Notes: generated by a model from the letters alone, not told the origin. Positions 8,294 through 17,496 are shown, numbered from the stretch's first letter. The stretch: 64,000 nucleotides of DNA from Saccharopolyspora phatthalungensis (GCF_014203395.1 NZ_JACHIW010000002.1:434001-498000), one strand, 5' to 3'. A program made the numbers and translations.

Positions 8294-8569
8294 TCAGGCC
8301 GCTGCCTGCAGCGACATGTTGTACGCGAGGGTGCCGCGCGCGTGATGCAAGCTGCGGGCCAGCGACGCGGCCTGGTCCCGGGCCTGCGCCAGGTGTGGCC
8401 CGACGGTCGCCCAGCTGGCAAGGTCCTGTTGAGCCCTTTCGGCAACGCGGCCGACCAACTCTGCGATCGCGGCGAGGTCGGCGAGCACGGCGACCGGGTC
8501 ACCGGCCGCGACGGTGTCGATGGCGCCGAGCGCGTCGCGGGCGTCGGTGCTGTGCTGGTGCGGGTTCAT
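8294..8569 (-). CDS. Small helical hypothetical protein (91 aa)
   Basis: A 91-residue protein beginning MNPHQHSTDARDALG, alanine-rich and predicted mainly helical (VLADLAAIAELVGRVAERAQ), with strong third-position G/C bias. ATG 8569 is preferred over upstream starts because the upstream sequence has poor codon bias. No family is recognised. There are no transmembrane segments or cysteines. Confidence 0.5.
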   Translation of the reverse strand: MNPHQHSTDARDALGAIDTVAAGDPVAVLADLAAIAELVGRVAERAQQDLASWATVGPHLAQARDQAASLARSLHHARGTLAYNMSLQAAA

Positions 8570-9019
8570 GTCGGTCGCCCCCTCGGCTTCCCGGCGTTTT
8601 CTCGATGCCGCAATGCTCCCGCGCACCCCTGACAGTCCTCGATGGAGCACTCCCCCCGAACCGCCGGTGCCGGACCACCGGATGCGGGGTGGGGGATGCC
8701 CCACCCCCGCGCCCCTGCGGCGCTGATCTCGGTTCCGTGACCGGGTCGCCCGCGTCGGGCCGATCGACTCCAAGGGAATGACACCCTTGATCAAATTGGT
8801 ACTCAGCGGCCACCAGGCGAGCACTCCGTGTCCGATCAGGTTGACGGTCGTCGTAGCCCGCGATCAGCGGCCGCGGGACAGAGCCGATCAGTTCCCGTTC
8901 GCAGAACCTGTCGTGCTCATCGGCGGTGGCGGCTAGCTCCCCATCCACCCGGGACATCGAGAACGTGGCGCACCCGCGGTCCGGCGCGGATCGTGACCGA
9001 ACGGTCCACTGTGGATCAG
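8570..9019. other. Gene-poor region with a possible gene fragment
   Basis: No convincing complete gene is present. On the minus strand about 8850-8957 reads with good codon bias (VDGELAATADEHDRFCEREL) and then the bias collapses. This could be a short remnant or chance. A GC-rich stretch near 8670-8710 contains GGGGTGGGGGATGCCCCACCC, a local inverted repeat that may act as a terminator. Confidence 0.3.
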
Positions 9020-9214
9020 TTAGGTCCGGGGCATCGGGATCTCCATGCGCTTGCCGCCCCGCGGTCCGTGCTCGATGTACTCGGCGGCGAACCGCATGCC
9101 CGCCTGGTACGCCTCGACCCGCGCGCGGCCGATCTCGGCCTCGATCTGCTCGGGATGCAACTCCTCGGCCAACGAATGCACCTCCGCCAGGCGCCGGCGG
9201 ATCTCGTCATCCAT
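9020..9214 (-). CDS. Small hypothetical protein (64 aa)
   Basis: A 64-residue acidic-basic helical protein starting MDDEIRRRLAEVHSLAEEL and ending RMEIPMPRT, with the strong codon bias of a real gene. ATG 9214 is the likely start, with AAGGACGG ahead of it. No known domain is recognised. It lies just downstream of the GH18 gene in the same direction (gap 85 bp) and may be co-transcribed. Confidence 0.5.
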   Translation of the reverse strand: MDDEIRRRLAEVHSLAEELHPEQIEAEIGRARVEAYQAGMRFAAEYIEHGPRGGKRMEIPMPRT

Positions 9215-9299
9215 GCCGGTTCCGTCCTTCCTCCTCGGTTCCACAGATCCTCGCGGCTACCGACGAGTTCCGCACGATCGGGTGGCGCGCGGCGCGAAG

Positions 9300-10457
9300 C
9301 TAGACCGAAAGGCCACTTCGCAACGCGGCGAGCAGTTCCCCATCGGGTGTGTCGCCGCCGAGCTCCCAGGCGGCCACACCGCCGAGGCCGCGCGTGGCGA
9401 CCCAGGCCGCCTTCTCGGCCATCACCGCGGTGTCGTCGACGGAGAAGAACCGCTTTCCGGCCGGGTCGTACTTCCAGGCACCCATACCGCTCCTGCGATG
9501 CATCTGGCCGGGCACGCTCCGCAGCCCACGGTACGTGGGCGGGTCGCCGATGCCGACACCCGGTTGCCACAGGCCGTCGCCGGAGCGACCCGGCTCGACC
9601 TCGGTCCACCCGTGACAGTAGAACGGGATGCCCAGCAATAGGTTTCGAGTCCGGGCGCGCTTGGCTCGCCAGGCGGCCACGGCCCGGTCGCACGTGAACC
9701 AGGTCCGGTTCGGCGCGTCGGAGGACAGCGCTGAAGCGAAGTTGGTCGTGGATTCCCACGGGCCGTGCAGGTCGTAGCCCTGCACCACGACGAAGTCGAA
9801 GTCGCCCAGTTGCGTGCGGTCCCAGTGCGCCGCCAGCTCCTCGGCGGCGGGCACCCATGCGGTCAGGAGGAACCGCCGCCCGGACTCGGCGGTCAGCAGG
9901 TCCAGCCGGCAGCGGAATTCCGCCACCAGCGCGGCCAGGTTCGCCTCGTCGGCGGCCTGGGGAAACTCCCAGTCCAGGTCGATCCCGTCGAAGATACCGG
10001 CGGCGGCCCCGACCGGGAGCCCCGGCACGTTGCCGCGCAGGAACAAGTCGATCGCGGAGGATATGAATTCGTCTCGCGATTTCGCCGTGGCTGCCTGCGG
10101 GAACCGACCCGACCAGTGGGGGCCGCCGATGGCCACCGATATCCGCAGCCTCGGGTACGCGACCTTCAGCTTCCGCAGCTGGTTCAGGTTGCCCCGCAAG
10201 GGCTGGCCCGGATCATCGGCGACGCCGTCCACCGAATCGACCGCCGGAAACGGCATCTCCGCATCGGCCCATGGGTCGCCGAGCACGACCCGGAGGCCCG
10301 CCGAGATGTTGGCGAAGCAGTACACCAGGTGGTCCAGGCGCGCCGCCGTGCCGCTAATGCGCGCATCCCGCGCCGTGTAGCGGGGGCGGTCGGCGGACCC
10401 GTAGACGCCCCACGACGTGAAGTACCCGACGGTGCGTCGTCGCCTCCGATCCACCAT
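9300..10457 (-). CDS. Glycoside hydrolase family 18 (chitinase-like) protein
   Basis: A 385-residue GH18 catalytic domain. The catalytic signature DxxDxDxE is intact (Asp157, Asp160, Asp162, Glu164 in FDGIDLDWEF), and other barrel motifs are visible: TVGYFTSWGVYG at the first strand, SVAIGGPHWSG at strand 3, and the late Trp in GGVAAWELGGD. The family hydrolyses chitin or N-acetylglucosamine polymers by substrate-assisted catalysis. Oddly, the protein begins directly with the barrel and has no signal peptide or carbohydrate-binding module, so it is either cytoplasmic or exported non-classically. It is divergent from the 2OG-oxygenase gene, with 219 bp between them. Confidence 0.88.
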   Translation of the reverse strand: MVDRRRRRTVGYFTSWGVYGSADRPRYTARDARISGTAARLDHLVYCFANISAGLRVVLGDPWADAEMPFPAVDSVDGVADDPGQPLRGNLNQLRKLKVAYPRLRISVAIGGPHWSGRFPQAATAKSRDEFISSAIDLFLRGNVPGLPVGAAAGIFDGIDLDWEFPQAADEANLAALVAEFRCRLDLLTAESGRRFLLTAWVPAAEELAAHWDRTQLGDFDFVVVQGYDLHGPWESTTNFASALSSDAPNRTWFTCDRAVAAWRAKRARTRNLLLGIPFYCHGWTEVEPGRSGDGLWQPGVGIGDPPTYRGLRSVPGQMHRRSGMGAWKYDPAGKRFFSVDDTAVMAEKAAWVATRGLGGVAAWELGGDTPDGELLAALRSGLSV

Positions 10458-10676
10458 GACCGATCATCGAGCTCCCAAGCTGCCGTCCGTTCGCCCGCCG
10501 CGCCACAGATTCTCCGCCATTGCCGCGAACGGCGCAGCACGCGAATATGGCCAGCGTCAAGTAATCCGGCATTCATCGACGCGTGGAGGAGGAACCGAGA
10601 GGTCACGGCCGTAGAACCGGCGGGCGCAAGGGCGGCGTCCAATCCGCCCCGAGAACTCCGCACCGAGAGGACTTTC

Positions 10677-11546
10677 ATGAGCGAACTGGGAGCTCGGTCC
10701 TTGGAGCAGGTTGTCGACACGGCGCGCTACCCGCTGTCGGATCCGGACAGCGCCGCACGGCAGGCTGCGGTCCGCCAGGCCCGGCACGCCCTCCGGCAGG
10801 ACGGATGCAGCGTGCTGTCCGGCTTCATCCGCTCGTCCCGGCGGGACGACCTGCGCAGGGAAGGTGCCGAAATCGCGCCGCTGGCGCATTACGACGTCGA
10901 ACTCGTCAACGTCTACAACACCGACACGAATGCCGTGCTGCCCGACGACCATCCCGCTCGCACCACGATGACGCGCGGCAACGCGTTCGTGGCCCGCGAC
11001 AACATCCCGCAGCGCTGCATCATTCAGCGGCTCTACACCAGCCCGCTCTTCCAGCGCTTCGTCGCCGACTGCGTCGAGCTGCCCGAGATACACGAGCTGG
11101 CCGATCCGCTGGCCGGGCTCTGCCTCAACGTGGTGCGCCCCGGCATGGATCACCCGTGGCACTTCGACACCAACGAGTTCGCGGTCAGCATGCTCACCCA
11201 GCAACCGGAGGCGGACGGGATCTTCGAGTACTGCCCCAACATCCGGTCCGCGCAGGCGGAGAACTTCGCCGACGTCCGGGCGGTGCTGGACGGTCGCGGC
11301 GAGCACCTGATCCGGCGGCGCACGCTGCGACCCGGCGACCTCCAGCTTTTCAAGGGCCGCTTCTCGCTGCACCGGGTGACCACCGTGCAGGGCCGTGCGG
11401 CGCGCCATTCAGCGATATTCGCCTACAGCGAGCGCCCCGGCGTGATCGGCAGTGTGGCGCGGACCAAGCAGATCTTCGGCCGAGTACTGCCCGAGCACCT
11501 GGCCGCCGAAGGACGAGAGGTGCGGGGCGACCAGCTGCTGGACTAA
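10677..11546 (+). CDS. Fe(II)/2-oxoglutarate oxygenase, BesD/HalD-like, HxD type
   Basis: A 289-residue 2-oxoglutarate-dependent oxygenase. The facial triad is His162-Phe-Asp164 (PWHFDTNEF) with the distal His232 (FSLHRV), and Arg243 is the likely 2OG-binding residue. The fold and surrounding motifs (FEYCPNIR, RPGDLQLFKGR) resemble the BesD/HalD amino-acid halogenase group, but those enzymes have Gly in place of the Asp. An intact Asp predicts hydroxylation rather than chlorination. It starts at ATG 10677 after GAGAGGAC. It is first of three closely spaced genes with a SAM methyltransferase and a carnitine-type acyltransferase. A free amino acid or amine substrate is plausible but inferred. 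Confidence 0.8.
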   Translation: MSELGARSLEQVVDTARYPLSDPDSAARQAAVRQARHALRQDGCSVLSGFIRSSRRDDLRREGAEIAPLAHYDVELVNVYNTDTNAVLPDDHPARTTMTRGNAFVARDNIPQRCIIQRLYTSPLFQRFVADCVELPEIHELADPLAGLCLNVVRPGMDHPWHFDTNEFAVSMLTQQPEADGIFEYCPNIRSAQAENFADVRAVLDGRGEHLIRRRTLRPGDLQLFKGRFSLHRVTTVQGRAARHSAIFAYSERPGVIGSVARTKQIFGRVLPEHLAAEGREVRGDQLLD

Positions 11547-11587
11547 GGACATTCGACCGATCGAGAGAGCCGAGAGGAGCACCGTCC

Positions 11588-12412
11588 ATGCAATTCGATG
11601 CCACCGGCAAAGTCTCGCTCGAACAGATCTACACGCAACCCGACCCGCGCCCGTACTTCGGTACTTTGCGCGAACTCGAATACCGCATCCCGCAGCTCGC
11701 CAAACCGCATTTCCTGAAGCTGATCCAGGAATACCGGCACGCCACCGGGATCGACGTGCCGACCGTCCTGGACATCGGCTGTTCCTACGGCATCAATGCC
11801 GCCCTGCTGCGATGCGACGCGACGATCGACGAGCTCTACGCGCACTACTGCGGCGCTGACGCACCGGACCGCAGTGGGCTGCTGGCCAGAGACCGGGATT
11901 GGATCAGTTCGCGCAGGCAGCCGAAAAGGATCCGGTTCGTCGGCCTCGACAACTCGAAACCGGCCCTCTCGTACGCGCTCGCGGCCGGGTTCATCGACGA
12001 TGCGGTGCACGCCGACCTGGAAGAACATGCCCCCACCGAGCAGCAACGCGAACAGCTCGCCAAGGTGGATCTGGTCATCTCGACGGGCTGCATCGGCTAT
12101 GTCGGCGAAAAAACCCTCACAAGAATCGCGGACGCAAGCAATAAGCCGTGGATGGCGCATTACGTGCTGCGGATGTTCCCGTTCGGCCCGATAGCACGGC
12201 GACTGGCAGAGTTAGGATACGAGACCGGGCCGACCGTCGGCCTATTCAAGCAGCGCCGCTTCGTCTCCCCGCAGGAGCAGTCGTTGGTGCTGGACACGCT
12301 GTCGGCCGTCGGAGTGGATCCGAGGGGCCTGGAAGCCGACGGCTGGCTTTACGCCAGGCTGCACATCTCCCGCCCGCGAAACCGACCAGCAAGTTATGGA
12401 ATTCGAGGGTGA
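11588..12412 (+). CDS. Class I SAM-dependent methyltransferase
   Basis: A 274-residue methyltransferase with a clear SAM-binding motif I (VLDIGCSYGINAALL, about residues 58-72) and an acidic motif II region (RFVGLDNSKPALSYA). It starts at ATG 11588, 41 bp after the oxygenase, with AGAGGAG ahead. Its TGA overlaps the GTG of the following acyltransferase (GTGA), so the two are translationally coupled. The acceptor (N, O or S) is not evident from motifs. If the trio makes a carnitine-like betaine, N-methylation would be the expected role, but this is inference. Confidence 0.82.
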   Translation: MQFDATGKVSLEQIYTQPDPRPYFGTLRELEYRIPQLAKPHFLKLIQEYRHATGIDVPTVLDIGCSYGINAALLRCDATIDELYAHYCGADAPDRSGLLARDRDWISSRRQPKRIRFVGLDNSKPALSYALAAGFIDDAVHADLEEHAPTEQQREQLAKVDLVISTGCIGYVGEKTLTRIADASNKPWMAHYVLRMFPFGPIARRLAELGYETGPTVGLFKQRRFVSPQEQSLVLDTLSAVGVDPRGLEADGWLYARLHISRPRNRPASYGIRG

Positions 12413-14235
12413 CAGTGAACAGCACTCAAGCGTGGTCCACCCGCACCTTCGGCAACGAGGACCGGCTGCCCCGCGTGCCGTTGCCGACCTTGGAGCGCAG
12501 CTGCGAACGGTTCGTCGAGTGGTGCGCGCCGCTGCTGAGTGCGGACGAGCTGGCCACCACAGAGGCCGCGGTGTCCAGGTTTCTGCGCCCGGACAGCCCG
12601 GCCCGCGCCCTGCAAGCAGCGCTGGAGCAGTACGACGCCGAGGAGGGCGTGCGCAGCTGGCTCGACGCTTTCTGGCCGTACCGATACCTGGGCCGCCGCG
12701 ACCGGATCGCACTCAACGCGAACTTTTTCTTCCTGTTCAAGGAAGCGGCGCAGGAGCAGGTGGAACGGGCGGCCGGACTCGTCGCCGCAGCGGTCGACTA
12801 CAAACGACTGCTCGACGAGGAACGCATCCCGCCGATCGTCCAACATGGACAGCCGCACTCGATGGAGCAACAGAAGTTCCTGTTCTCCACCACCCGCATA
12901 CCCGGCCCGGTGCAGGACACGGTCCGCGCGCCGTACTCCGCGGAATGGCCAGGACCGTCCCCGGCCCGCCACATCGCCGTTTTCTTCCGAGGCAACGTGT
13001 TCCGCATGGAGGTACTCGGCCCGGACGGGCAACCGAACCCGCATGCCGATCTCACGGGCGGCCTGCGCGCGATCATGAAGGCCGGTGCGGTGCGGGCCCC
13101 GACGGACACGGCCGTCGGCCACCTGACCACCAAGGCCCGAGCGGAGTGGGCCGCCAGTCGGCAGGCGCTACTAGCCTGCGACCCCGGCAACGCGGACGCG
13201 CTCGACGCGATCGAGACCGCGCTGTTCTGCCTGTGCCTGGAGGATTTCTCGCCCAAGGACACCAAGGATGCTTGCGACCGGCTGCTGCACGGCGACAGCG
13301 GCAACCGGTGGTTCGACAAGGCCGTGTCCCTGGTCGTCTTCGGAGACGGCACGGCCGGTATCAATGTGGAGCACTGTTGCCTGGACGGGACCACGATCCT
13401 CAACTTCGTCGACACGCTGCTGCACCATGCGCCCGAGGCCGGGCACGAGTCGCGGGGATTATCCGCCGTGGATGCGATCGAATTCGCGCTCGACGCCGAC
13501 CTGCGCGCGGATGTCCAGGCAGCGGCCACGTCGTTCGCGGAGCACGTCGACGAAACGGCCACCACTACCCTATGGTTCGAGGACTTCGGGGCGAACCGGA
13601 TCAAGCAGCTGGGCATGTCACCTGACGCTTTCGTGCAGATGGCGTTCCAGCTAGCGCACAAGAGCACCAAGGGCCTGACGGGCGCCACCTACGAGTCCAT
13701 CGCGACCCGCCAGTACCAGAACGGACGCACGGAAGCGATGCGTGTCGTCACGCCCGAGGTGCTGCGCTTCGTGGCCGCCATGGATGACCCCGAGGCGGAC
13801 GCGGCGACTCGCCGCGCGGCGTTTCGCGCCGCCGCGGAAAAGCACGTGGCGCGCGTGAAAGAGTGCCAGGTGGGGCAAGCGCCCGAGCAGCACTTGTTGG
13901 AGCTACAGCTGATCCAGCGGCGGCGCGGCGCGGAACTGGGCGCTAGCGAGCCGCTCGATCTGTACGAGACGCCGGGCTGGCTCACGATGCGCAACGACTA
14001 CCTGAGCACCAGCTCGGCACCGTCGACCAACATCCGGTACTTCGGTTTCGGCTCGACCAGCAGCCAGTGCATCGGCGTCGCCTACGTGCTGCTGCCGGAC
14101 CACTTCAACCTCTACCTGAGCACGCCACGGCCGGTGGCCGACGAGATGTTCGGCTTCGCCGCGAACCTCACCCAAGCGGTCCGCGAACTCCAAGAACTCC
14201 TCGCCGCCGAGTCCACCGAGGGCTTGCCACGGTGA
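12409..14235 (+). CDS. Choline/carnitine O-acyltransferase family protein
   Basis: A 608-residue protein of full carnitine acyltransferase length. The family transfers acyl groups between CoA and the hydroxyl of carnitine or choline. The catalytic His is seen at His322 in GINVEHCCLDG, and the C-terminal substrate-binding motif appears as DYLSTSSAPST with FGFGSTSSQCIGVAYVL after it. The N-terminal LPRVPLPTLERSCERF is the usual family opening. The start GTG 12409 overlaps the methyltransferase stop; GTG 12415 is an alternative. The family is common in eukaryotes and sparse in bacteria. Here it is coupled to an oxygenase and a methyltransferase, suggesting acylation of a dedicated hydroxylated, methylated small molecule. 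Confidence 0.9.
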   Translation: MTVNSTQAWSTRTFGNEDRLPRVPLPTLERSCERFVEWCAPLLSADELATTEAAVSRFLRPDSPARALQAALEQYDAEEGVRSWLDAFWPYRYLGRRDRIALNANFFFLFKEAAQEQVERAAGLVAAAVDYKRLLDEERIPPIVQHGQPHSMEQQKFLFSTTRIPGPVQDTVRAPYSAEWPGPSPARHIAVFFRGNVFRMEVLGPDGQPNPHADLTGGLRAIMKAGAVRAPTDTAVGHLTTKARAEWAASRQALLACDPGNADALDAIETALFCLCLEDFSPKDTKDACDRLLHGDSGNRWFDKAVSLVVFGDGTAGINVEHCCLDGTTILNFVDTLLHHAPEAGHESRGLSAVDAIEFALDADLRADVQAAATSFAEHVDETATTTLWFEDFGANRIKQLGMSPDAFVQMAFQLAHKSTKGLTGATYESIATRQYQNGRTEAMRVVTPEVLRFVAAMDDPEADAATRRAAFRAAAEKHVARVKECQVGQAPEQHLLELQLIQRRRGAELGASEPLDLYETPGWLTMRNDYLSTSSAPSTNIRYFGFGSTSSQCIGVAYVLLPDHFNLYLSTPRPVADEMFGFAANLTQAVRELQELLAAESTEGLPR

Positions 14236-14257
14236 CTCGACGCTGCTCTCGGCTCTA

Positions 14258-15700
14258 TCACAGTGGTCTGGCTGGGTGATGTGCGGCTGTCGATTGCCGC
14301 CGCTGTTTGTGTAGGAGGGCCAGTACGGCGACCAGGATCGCACTGGCGGCCAGTGCGACTGCGGCTACGGTGAACCCGAGCTTGTAACCGTTGACTTGTG
14401 CGATGAGGCTATCGACGCCGGTGGCGAGGTCTGTCTGTTGTCGTCGTATGGCCAGGGTGGCCAGGATCGCTACACCCAGTGCGCCACTGAGTTGCCCGAC
14501 GGTGTAGCCGACGCCGGAACCGAGCCCGGCATCCCGTTCGGAGACACCGTGCAGCATTGCGTTTTGCATGGCGGGGTTGGTGATTCCCATTCCGAGCCCG
14601 ACAAGAATCATGGCTGGGAGCAGGTCCGCTACGTAGGATCCACCGACGCTCAGCCGACTGTACAGAAGCGCCCCCAGGCAGCAGCAGGCAAGCCCGGCCG
14701 AGGCGGCAGCCAGGGGGCCAACGCGAGTGGTGAGCCTGGCCGAGGCCGCCAGGCCCGGCAGGATCATCAGGCAAAGAGGCAGATACGCCAAGCCCGCAGC
14801 CACCGGGGAGTATCCCAGGACCTGTTGCATGTGGAGGGTGGCAAGGAAGAACATCGCCGTGGTGGTGGAAACCAGGAACGCCGCGGAGAAGTTGCCCATG
14901 AGGCGCACTGGATTGGCAAAAAAGCGCAGGGGGACCAGCGGTGCGGCGATCCGTGACTCGACCAGGACGAAACCGGCAATAGCGGTCACACCAACGAGAA
15001 TCGGTCCGAGAGATCCCGAAGGCTGATGGCCGGCCTCAACCAGCCCGTAAACCACGCAGCCCAGGCCCCCGGTGATCAGGACAGCGCCGACCAGGTCGAG
15101 CGAGCTGCCGGGCTTCGCGCTTGCCCTTCGGCCCATTCCGACCAGGCGGGGCACCAGAATCAGCGGCACGAATGCCAGCGGCAGGTTGATGAAGAAGATC
15201 CACCGCCAGTGGATAAGACTGGTCAGGATGCCGGAAAGGACGACACCGGCCGTGGCGCCGACACCGGCCAGACCGCCCCAGATCGCGAACGCCTTGGCCC
15301 GCTCGGTCGGCTCCGTGAACAGCAGGGCGACCAAAGACAGCGCCGCAGGGGAGGCGAATGCCTCGCCGGCGCCTTGAATGAGGCGGCCTGCGATGAGCAT
15401 CTCGATGCTCACGGCGGCACCGCTGACCAGAGAGCCAAGAGCGAACAGTGCGGTTCCGATTAGGAATACGCGGCGACGACCTGCGAGGTCAGCCACCCGG
15501 CCGCCGAGGAGCAGCAATCCGCCGCCCGCGAGCAGGTAGCCGTTGACGACCCAGGTGAGCTGGCTGGCGGTGGCGACAAGGTCCCGTTGGATCGAGGGAA
15601 GGGCGACGTTCACGATCGTGGTGTCGACCAACACCATGAACTGCATGACCCCGAGCACCGCAAGAGCGCGCCACCGATGTGGTTCTGGTGTCTCCCCCAT
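14258..15700 (-). CDS. MFS transporter, DHA2 (14-helix) drug-efflux type
   Basis: A 480-residue inner-membrane transporter with about 14 hydrophobic helices. It has the MFS motif A variant GGRVADLAGRRRVFLIG after helix 2 and an early WVVNGYLLAGGGLLLLGG. The DHA2 family exports drugs and antibiotics by proton antiport. It is the last gene of the long minus-strand cluster and stops 23 bp from the convergent acyltransferase gene. By context it is the likely exporter or self-protection pump for the cluster product. Confidence 0.92.
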   Translation of the reverse strand: MGETPEPHRWRALAVLGVMQFMVLVDTTIVNVALPSIQRDLVATASQLTWVVNGYLLAGGGLLLLGGRVADLAGRRRVFLIGTALFALGSLVSGAAVSIEMLIAGRLIQGAGEAFASPAALSLVALLFTEPTERAKAFAIWGGLAGVGATAGVVLSGILTSLIHWRWIFFINLPLAFVPLILVPRLVGMGRRASAKPGSSLDLVGAVLITGGLGCVVYGLVEAGHQPSGSLGPILVGVTAIAGFVLVESRIAAPLVPLRFFANPVRLMGNFSAAFLVSTTTAMFFLATLHMQQVLGYSPVAAGLAYLPLCLMILPGLAASARLTTRVGPLAAASAGLACCCLGALLYSRLSVGGSYVADLLPAMILVGLGMGITNPAMQNAMLHGVSERDAGLGSGVGYTVGQLSGALGVAILATLAIRRQQTDLATGVDSLIAQVNGYKLGFTVAAVALAASAILVAVLALLHKQRRQSTAAHHPARPL

Positions 15701-15757
15701 GTACGGAAACTCCTAACTGCTGCGGAAAACCGGACGCTTCCTGATGCGTCGGTTATA

Positions 15758-16816
15758 CTAGGGAGCGGCCTCAATGAGCGTGAATGGGCATAGCGTTTCC
15801 GGTCTTATCAACCGGGTGAGTCGCAAATCCGCCGAAGAGAGCAGGGTCTCGAAGTCCGACAGGGATCGCTCCGCTCCGCCGAAACTCACCAGCATGTGAA
15901 GATCGCTCAGGTAGGCCAGTCGCAGCGCGTCGGCGGGATCCTCTGCGGTCGGCGGGAGAGCTACCTCCAGGATCAGCAGCCTGGAGGTAGCGCCCATGAC
16001 CTTGCGGCAGTTGGCCAAAATCGTGACACTGCGCTGGTCGTCCCAGTCGTGGATGATGCTTTTCAGTAAGTAAAGGTCGCCGCCGTCAGGTATCGAGGCG
16101 AAGAAGTCACCGGTCCGGATTTCGCACCGTTCCGCCACATTGGCTTGCTTAAGAATCGTCCTCGCGTTCTTGACGCCCTCGGCGGTGTCGAAGAGGACGC
16201 CCCGTATGCCTGGGTGAGCGCTCAAGACCCCGGCCAGCAGGGTTCCGTTGCCACCTCCAACATCGACAACGGTCGAGTACCGGGAGAACTCGTACTCCGT
16301 GGCCAACTCGGCGGTCAGGCTCCGGGTGCCCTGGCTCATGGCTTCGTTGAACAGGGTCGACAGCTCGGGTCTGGCGGTCAGGTAGTGAAAAAGGTCCACG
16401 CCGAAGACGCGGTCGAATGCGGGACTTCCGGTTCGCAAGCTGTGGCGCAGCTGTGTCCACGCCTGTCGGAAGATCCCGCCGCCCTGGGCAACGAAGGCAT
16501 ACAGCGAGTCTGGGGTGTCGGTCCGCAGTCGCTTTCCCGCCGGGGTCAGGAAGAACCGGTCGGGCTCGGCCTCGACGAGCAGGCCCACTGCGGTCAATGC
16601 CCGGAGCAACCGGCGCATGGAGGGCGGGTGCGTATCCGTCTGGGCCGCTACCTCGGCACTGCTCAGCGGTGTCGAGCCCAACAGGTCGGCCAGCCGTAGC
16701 TCGATCATCACCTCCACGAGCTCGGAGTTGATGTAGCTCCAGGTCAACTCCAGTAGTGTCCGGTGGCTGGTGAAGTCACGGGAAGACTGCGTCCCGCTCC
16801 TATTCGTCTCGGTCAA
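15758..16816 (-). CDS. SAM-dependent O-methyltransferase (acetylserotonin OMT-like)
   Basis: A 352-residue small-molecule O-methyltransferase. An N-terminal winged-helix dimerisation domain (residues about 25-110, LRLADLLGSTPLSSAEVAAQ) precedes the Rossmann catalytic domain, with VVDVGGGNGTLLAGVL as motif I and KSIIHDWDDQ containing the catalytic His. This architecture is typical of tailoring methyltransferases in aromatic and polyketide antibiotic clusters. It lies 20 bp downstream of the GNAT gene stop-to-start on the same strand and fits a late tailoring step that methylates a hydroxyl group. Confidence 0.92.
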   Translation of the reverse strand: MTETNRSGTQSSRDFTSHRTLLELTWSYINSELVEVMIELRLADLLGSTPLSSAEVAAQTDTHPPSMRRLLRALTAVGLLVEAEPDRFFLTPAGKRLRTDTPDSLYAFVAQGGGIFRQAWTQLRHSLRTGSPAFDRVFGVDLFHYLTARPELSTLFNEAMSQGTRSLTAELATEYEFSRYSTVVDVGGGNGTLLAGVLSAHPGIRGVLFDTAEGVKNARTILKQANVAERCEIRTGDFFASIPDGGDLYLLKSIIHDWDDQRSVTILANCRKVMGATSRLLILEVALPPTAEDPADALRLAYLSDLHMLVSFGGAERSLSDFETLLSSADLRLTRLIRPETLCPFTLIEAAP

Positions 16817-16835
16817 ATCCCCAACCTCCGCACAC

Positions 16836-17450
16836 TCACGAGCGCGCTCCGCGCTGAGGCTGTCGCACCATGCTCCAGGTCAGTGGCCCGCCTTCCGGCA
16901 AGGCGACTTCAGCGGTGACCTCGAAGCCGAGGCGCCGGTAGATGGCAAGGTTGCGCTTGTCGGAAGTCTCCAGGTAAGCGGGCACTCCAGCCTGGTCGGC
17001 CTGGTCCAAACCGGGGCGGAGGACCGCGCTGCCCAGCCCACGCCCCTGCAACTCTGGGTCGACGCCTACGGTGGCCAGGAACCAGACAGGCTCGGTCGGC
17101 CGATGTGGCCCCAGGGTCTGCTCTGCCTGGAGTGCGGCCTCGGCTCGTTCTCCGGCAAGCGTGGCCATTCGTGGCGCGAGTTCGGCGAAGGCGGCGCCGA
17201 CTCCGGTGCTTTCTGGGGTAGTCCAGACCGCGACCGCGTCGCCGTCGTTGACGATCCAGACTTGGCCGTGTTCCAGGCCGATCCGGTCTACCAGCAGCTG
17301 TTGGGCCTCCCCCACGCGCCGTTCGTGGTCGTCGGCGGAGAGGGTGTGCCGGGTGTAGGGGTAGTCGCGGAACGCGCGGGCAAGCGTGCGTACCGAGTCG
17401 GGGAGATCTGACCGGGTCGCTAGGCGCACGGATACTTCCTCGTTATCCAT
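16836..17450 (-). CDS. GNAT-family N-acetyltransferase
   Basis: A 204-residue GNAT protein. The acetyl-CoA-binding motif A is present as LQGRGLGSAVLRPGLDQA (R/QxxGxG/A), followed by LETSDKRNLAIYRRLGFEV, the usual motif B. The N-terminal half carries the RLATRSDLPDSVRTLARAF opening seen in many actinobacterial GNATs. Family members acetylate amines on small molecules or proteins. In this cluster it could acetylate the aminosugar-like product, either as a biosynthetic or a self-resistance step. The substrate is not predictable from sequence. Confidence 0.88.
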   Translation of the reverse strand: MDNEEVSVRLATRSDLPDSVRTLARAFRDYPYTRHTLSADDHERRVGEAQQLLVDRIGLEHGQVWIVNDGDAVAVWTTPESTGVGAAFAELAPRMATLAGERAEAALQAEQTLGPHRPTEPVWFLATVGVDPELQGRGLGSAVLRPGLDQADQAGVPAYLETSDKRNLAIYRRLGFEVTAEVALPEGGPLTWSMVRQPQRGARS

Positions 17451-17496
17451 AATGGACTCCCTTGGTTGTAGGGGTGTTGCTGAGTACTGTCTATGG

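Noticed and set aside
9765..10676. Upstream extension of the 2OG oxygenase frame
   Set aside because: It is antisense to the GH18 gene. ATG 10677 has GAGAGGAC ahead, and homologous sequence starts there.
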